Below, piece by piece: positions 59,501 to 64,000 of a DNA stretch of 64,000 nt. The number at the start of each line of letters is the position of its first letter. Position 1 is the stretch's first letter. Under the pieces are notes generated by a model. The model saw only the letters and a list, made by a program, of their open reading frames with translations. It made no database searches and was not told the DNA's origin. Both the position numbers and the translations under genes were made by a program. Origin of the DNA: Welwitschia mirabilis. Its lineage: Eukaryota; Gnetophyta; Gnetopsida; Welwitschiales. The DNA lies in NCBI GenBank assembly GCA_051453625.1, contig JBOZIK010000001.1, forward strand, positions 34,857,960 to 34,921,959, read 5' to 3'.

Positions 59501-60138
59501 GTATAAAAATACACTAGTAAAATAAATAAATAAAAAACTAATGGACATTCTTATCAAACTAATTGTTTAATTTTAAAATTTTTTGCAAAATACATATCGA
59601 ACCTTAACTTTTACCTTTTGTTATGAAAGCATACAAGTTCTATAATACAAATAAAAATAATTAATACTAAAAATATATTATCCTTATGAATCCTATATTT
59701 GTTTCTCATGTTTTTTATTTGAAAAGTGTAAAAAATCACACTTTATCTTTAAGATAAATTCTACATATAAAGAGTGTTTTTAATAATATGTTTCACCTTT
59801 TCAATAATATGTTTTACATATTCACTTTAGAATAATCTCTTCAAATAACCTTGGATTTGTATGAAAAACTTTTTCAATAAAAATTTTTGAAATTATAACT
59901 TAACTAACTTTTTCCCTTCTTTTATTAGTCATATTATTAATGTTTTTAATTTCTGCTTGAACGTTGAAGACAAGAAAAATGGCGTAAGTCATCAAACGTT
60001 CTTCTTTTTTCCCCGAACCTACCTTAATAATCCAAACCTAAGACAAACAATGGAAAACATGCAAATTTTCTTTTGTAATCTAACCAATAGTAAAAAGTAC
60101 ATCAAATCATAGACTCGTTTACCACTCTTTCATATTTT
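59501..60138. other. No gene seen
   Basis: A+T-rich. Some local CpG (gaacgttgaag, aaacgttc, ccccgaacc at about 59958-60018) suggests it is not repeat-derived, but no frame or motif can be supported. Confidence 0.4.
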
Positions 60139-60231
60139 TTTCCAAGCACTTATACACCATAGAAATTTCTTATTATTTCTAGAATTTCCAAGCACCTATA
60201 CACCATAGAAATTTATTATTATCTCTAGAAA
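60139..60231. repeat. Tandem duplication, 2 x about 46 bp
   Basis: ttccaagcacttatacacca...tttctaga is followed directly by ttccaagcacctatacacca...tctctaga, differing at about four positions. Confidence 0.9.
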
Positions 60232-63126
60232 AGGATATTGTAAATTAGATGATAAATTTTTGTGCCCTATTTAAGGCATCACTTATGCATAATAACAAAA
60301 ATAAAATACTTTGCAAAAATGGTTAAAGGAATTCCATTGAAACAAATTTAATTAAAAACATTTATTATATTTATTCTTATAAACATAATCACAAATTTAG
60401 GATTCTACAAAAGATAATTAAAAAAATCAATGAGTCTCAATTAGAAAATAGGTAAACGATATAATCCTATGTGATATTTACCATAATTACTATTACCTAA
60501 TATTTCTCAACACTTAGATATCCATAATGTAATGAATGAGTATAATCCATACACAACAGATAAATGAATATCTTGAAACTATATAAGAAAAAAGGAGAGA
60601 GATTAACATGATAAGATATTCTATTTGTTGCATCATCTATAATTATTTAATTAAAAAGAATTATAGGGAAACTATCACACTAACTCACATAATTTCAATT
60701 TTTAACATTAAACAAATAATTTTTATATATGCCTAACCAAAGATCTAATGAAAAATAACAATTCATGCAATTAACAAATTTGTGGGCCGACTAACAAGAC
60801 ATGGATAAATAATATAATAAAAATTGAGAACCAAAGAATTCCAAGTTGGTAGTACTAACTTTAATGAAGACACTAAGTTTGTGCCAAATTGAATACCTTT
60901 ATATATTATCACCCAAATATTTAAAAATGAATCTTATACCCACATATTTAATAATGAAATTTACAGAAAGATTAGAAGAAGGAGAACTAATAGATGAGAC
61001 TCTATTCCTAAGATTAACATTAATATTGAAAATACAATACAAAATACATATTAGCTACCAAAAGAACAATGTTGTCTTTCCAAGATTAGAATTTATTCAT
61101 AAGTATATAAGAAATAAATAAATCAATCAAAAGTTATATGCAAACTCATTTTTTCTCACTTTAAAACATTCTATAACATCTTGTGTGTATGTCTTAACAA
61201 ATGAAAAAATATAAGATCAACGTGTGTTATCTTTCTCATAACCGTATGACAAACTTAAGCTCTAAAACTATATTTTCCTAATTTATGTCTCCTTTACGTG
61301 AATTATATTGCAGATGTAGACATCATGATTTGAATTCTTCATGTTTATCTTAAACAATTTTGGATTTCACATATAGGTATAGATCTCACCATGATATATG
61401 GTCATTGAAACTCACCTATAAAAAAGGATTCCTTTAATCACTATAAATTAAAACAATCTATTATAGGAAACAATAGAAATCTTCAAGTGCATTGAATATT
61501 ACAATATAAAAAAAAGGTTATAAAATGAGGTTATATTAAAGCAAGAAAATAGAATAGCTAATATTATTTTCATGTAGAATATTCATGTTATGGTATTTAT
61601 AAATAGAACTAGATTGAAAAGGGGGGAAACATGCACTTGCTAAAGGAATAAATTATGAAAGGTTAACTACAACTCACCCAACAACACATAAGAAAAGGCA
61701 AGGTAACACATGAACTTGCTCACATTTATGTGTGTTTATGAACAAATTATAAATATTAATTTTTTATTAAGCATTTTTAAAAGGGATAACATATCGAAAA
61801 ATACAACAATAATTTTTCATATTAATTAAAATAAACTACATCAAATAGAGTTCATCAACTTTTCATGTGAGATACTTATCATAACAATCCACTCTATAGA
61901 AAGGCCTGCTAGACTAATGCTTTATGATTTTGTTTAGGTAATGAATCTCAAGGTTTCAGATTGCAACTTGAACTCTAATCTTTTAGTGGAGAAAATAAAA
62001 ATCCAAGTATGTATGCTAACTATGCACAAAGTTGAAATTATTTCTACATTAAAGGAAATTTGAAAATCCATAAATATTCTAAGAAAGAATAGTAGTTCTG
62101 AAGAGGGGAAGGATATTCCTATGCTTGTGTCTTCCCCATTATGAATTTTACTATAACCAATCTACTATTTCAAGCCTTTGAAGTTTCTTCTAGGCTGCAA
62201 AAATTCAAAATAGAAAAAGGATTGTTTTAATTTATCAGGTAGGATTTGTTTAGATTAAAGCTTAAGGTCAGGATCATTCTCATCTTTTTTTACCTATACC
62301 CACTAGCTAGAAGTTTTCTTTGTTTATAGCTTAAAGATATTTTATTTTGTTACTAGTATTTTTGAAAGCCCTATGCATAACATTGTCGAAGTCCTCAACT
62401 TGTTTATTCTTATAAGAGGGCTTAGGTATGTTGTTTTCTAAAAGGATTTCTTTGCTTTAAAGAAAACTTCAATAAATCATTAGCAAATTTTCATCCTTTA
62501 TAAACATTTATCTTTTCCTAACCTTTTGGTGAACAAAATGACGTGAATTTGGTCAAGTAAAGTGTATGATTTTTTACTGAAAATCCTTACCACTTACTCA
62601 CAATAATAGTTCACTGTTTCCTTTCTTAATATAAATATAACTACTACTAAGGTCTACATCAAGTACTATATATGCTTAATATCATAAGCAAAAATAACAT
62701 TATATTCTTCTTAGATACAACCAATTTTATTGACAATGTCGTATCTAAATTATTAAAAAAAGTTAACCATAGATTTGGAAGATCTAAATACATGGAATAT
62801 TCTAATATTCTAATGAAAAAGGATTAAAATCTAAAGACTCCCTCCTCACTGTTAACATAGCATGACAATGACAAGAAGAATCCTATGCTATAAAAAAGGA
62901 TAAATATGTAAATTAAAAAAATACAAAAATGGTCATAAATTATTGAATCACTCTATACATAAAAAAGTTAGATACACTCACTTAAGCATGCTTGAATCCT
63001 TTGATGTTGTTACCAATATAATCATGTATTTGTTATACGTTAAATCCATTAAAATCAAGACATTGCTTTTTACAAAAGGCCTACACCTACTCCCAAGAGA
63101 AAATGACATAAAAAATCACAACACTT
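60232..63126. other. No gene seen; low-copy-looking upstream region
   Basis: A+T-rich with no retroelement motif. The 91-codon frame at 60846-61121 shows no recognisable domain. This may be distal promoter or intergenic DNA of the gene starting at 63948. Confidence 0.4.
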
Positions 63127-63152
63127 AGAGAGAGAGAGAGATAGAGAGAGAA
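63127..63152. repeat. Short GA microsatellite
   Basis: agagagagagagatagagag, one interruption. About 0.8 kb upstream of the gene at 63948. GA tracts are common in plant promoters. Confidence 0.85.
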
Positions 63153-63193
63153 TTTACTCTCCTGATTTTTACATCCACTTTCAATTCTTTTTG

Positions 63194-63216
63194 CACGTAC
63201 TACACGTAGGAAACGT
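63194..63216. promoter_or_regulatory. Cluster of three ACGT cores
   Basis: cacgta at 63194, cacgta at 63203 and aacgtg at 63212 lie within 24 bases. ACGT cores are the binding centre for plant bZIP and some bHLH factors (G-box/ABRE-like). About 735 bases upstream of the 63948 start. CpG survival here contrasts with the surrounding decayed repeats. Confidence 0.4.
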
Positions 63217-63880
63217 GAACTTGCTAAAAGAAACAAATTGAAACAAGTGCTTTACTTAACATTAACAAAAAAGGAAAGACAGGGAAATCAAATCTCCATA
63301 GGGTAACCTTTGTCAACCTTACGCTAGAAATTGCCATGAAAATCCACATCAGTCGCACTGAATTGATCCTTCAATTCCAACCTAATACGTAAGTCGATTG
63401 TGATGGATTGCCTTAGGAGGCAACTTCTTATTGGAAACGGTAAAAATCCAAAAAGTTTCGCAATCTAAGTTTGGCGGATGCCTTTTTCCCCGACCTTTTT
63501 TTGACATGACTATTTCATCATTCCCACGTTGGAAAATTCTTCAAGAAATTCGATATACTCTAAGTTGACGCCATGTGCCGGAAGCATGATTTTCCATGAC
63601 TGGTATTGTTTGCCAGCAGAGGCGTACCTTAGAAGCGTCATTTTCTGCTACGAAGTCGTTGACCAACTTCCATTTCTTCTTAGTCTTCAGCCGCCGTGGC
63701 GCCGCTGCGAGTTACTTTCAGGAGACTTGCACAGACAAGTTGACGGTCGTAGTACCATCGAGTCGCCGGGATACGAAATCACGTGCATGGGCGGGTATGT
63801 CTGTTAGGTGATACTCCGGTTAATTTCAGAGGCAGACAAGATTTTCAGCGTAAGATTAGGGATGCCTTAAGGTTTTACTT

Positions 63881-63892
63881 CCTACATAAAGC
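63881..63892 (+). promoter_or_regulatory. Possible TATA-like element
   Basis: cctacataaagc lies 56-67 bases before the ATG at 63948. It is a weak match (TACATAAA). If used, transcription would start near 63915, giving a leader of about 30 bases. Alternatively it is part of a longer 5' UTR. Confidence 0.3.
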
Positions 63893-63947
63893 CCCAGAGC
63901 TCCTCGCCGGACTGCAAAGTGAAGTTTCAACATCAAATCTGAACAGA

Positions 63948-64000
63948 ATGAGCTCCATGGTGACAATCCGCAGGCTTTCGCTGAGCCTTGTACTCTTTTT
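63948..64000 (+). CDS. Start of a host gene, probable secreted protein (cut by window end)
   Basis: ATG at 63948 opens a frame MSSMVTIRRLSLSLVLF that runs off the window. A short polar start with two Arg followed by a hydrophobic Leu/Val/Ser run is the layout of an N-terminal signal peptide, suggesting entry into the secretory pathway. A second in-frame ATG at 63957 has a better context (ccATGG). Support for a real gene: the final 500 bases switch to GC-rich, CpG-rich sequence unlike the rest. Only 17 codons are visible, so the family cannot be named. Another possibility is an upstream ORF or a later start. Confidence 0.55.
   Translation, partial: MSSMVTIRRLSLSLVLF

Noticed and set aside
63529-63811. 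92- and 71-codon ORFs before the edge gene
   Set aside because: They overlap in two frames, stop before the better-placed ATG at 63948, and have Arg/Ser/Leu composition expected from GC-rich non-coding DNA; they may be 5' flanking sequence.

Overview
The window reads as intergenic DNA from a large, repeat-rich seed-plant nuclear genome. Evidence: no compact genes, very high A+T, many scaffold gaps, and wall-to-wall remains of plant-type LTR retrotransposons (Ty1/copia with initiator-Met-tRNA primer sites; Ty3/gypsy of the non-chromovirus Tat/Athila sort with Asp-tRNA-type primer sites). Nearly every coding remnant is broken by TAA/TAG/TGA where CAA/CAG/TGG/CGA is expected, and CpG is largely replaced by TpG/CpA: the signature of old, methylated, deaminated repeats. 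A gymnosperm or another slow-turnover plant genome would fit, but I cannot name the species.

Layout. 1-2450: the 5' end of a copia element on the minus strand (copia-D: gag remnant, primer site, LTR with an AGACATCT motif array). 2455-3530: a plus-strand gypsy integrase remnant. 3531-5283: mostly featureless, with one unidentified minus-strand coding remnant. 5284-14466: a structurally complete minus-strand copia element (copia-A, about 9.2 kb) with two 1.29-kb LTRs, gag, protease, integrase, RT/RNase H and a third ORF with an acidic tail, as in SIRE/Maximus-type elements. 14467-16326: leader and LTR of a gypsy element (gypsy-C). 16327-29863: an older copia element (copia-B), cut in its integrase finger by a complete 10.8-kb gypsy element (gypsy-2, 18420-29201) and cut in its RNase H by gypsy-C.

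29864-32729: gap-bounded small contigs, one a roughly 95% copy of 17104-17523 and others with comparatively open reading frames. 32730-46537: a plus-strand run of three same-orientation gypsy LTRs (34333, 41128, 45291) alternating with internal segments. The best-preserved internal segment encodes gag and protease but shows no RT or integrase. 46538-48760: a head-to-head junction with a minus-strand LTR. 48990-51620: minus-strand Tat-like pol. 52236-55700: a TG microsatellite, unidentified coding-like sequence, a 945-base gap and a CTT repeat. 56521-57691: an LTR fragment and a TRIM-like miniature element with an intact primer site. 57730-59500: an unidentified decayed minus-strand coding region. 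59500-63480: no gene seen. From about 63480 the base composition shifts to higher GC with CpG retained, and a host gene begins at 63948 and runs off the window.

Scaffold gaps (runs of N) are at 259-358, 14744-14843, 29864-29963, 30384-30457, 30827-30926, 31790-32729, 34575-34584, 36088-36128, 39237-39689, 44005-44104, 44396-44445, 54683-55627 and 56846-56945. Nothing here works as an operon. The elements relate through insertion order: copia-B is older than gypsy-2 and gypsy-C. I found no convincing undescribed system. The most unusual structures are the LTR array with its head-to-head junction, and the CpG-centred palindrome arrays shared by unrelated LTR families.
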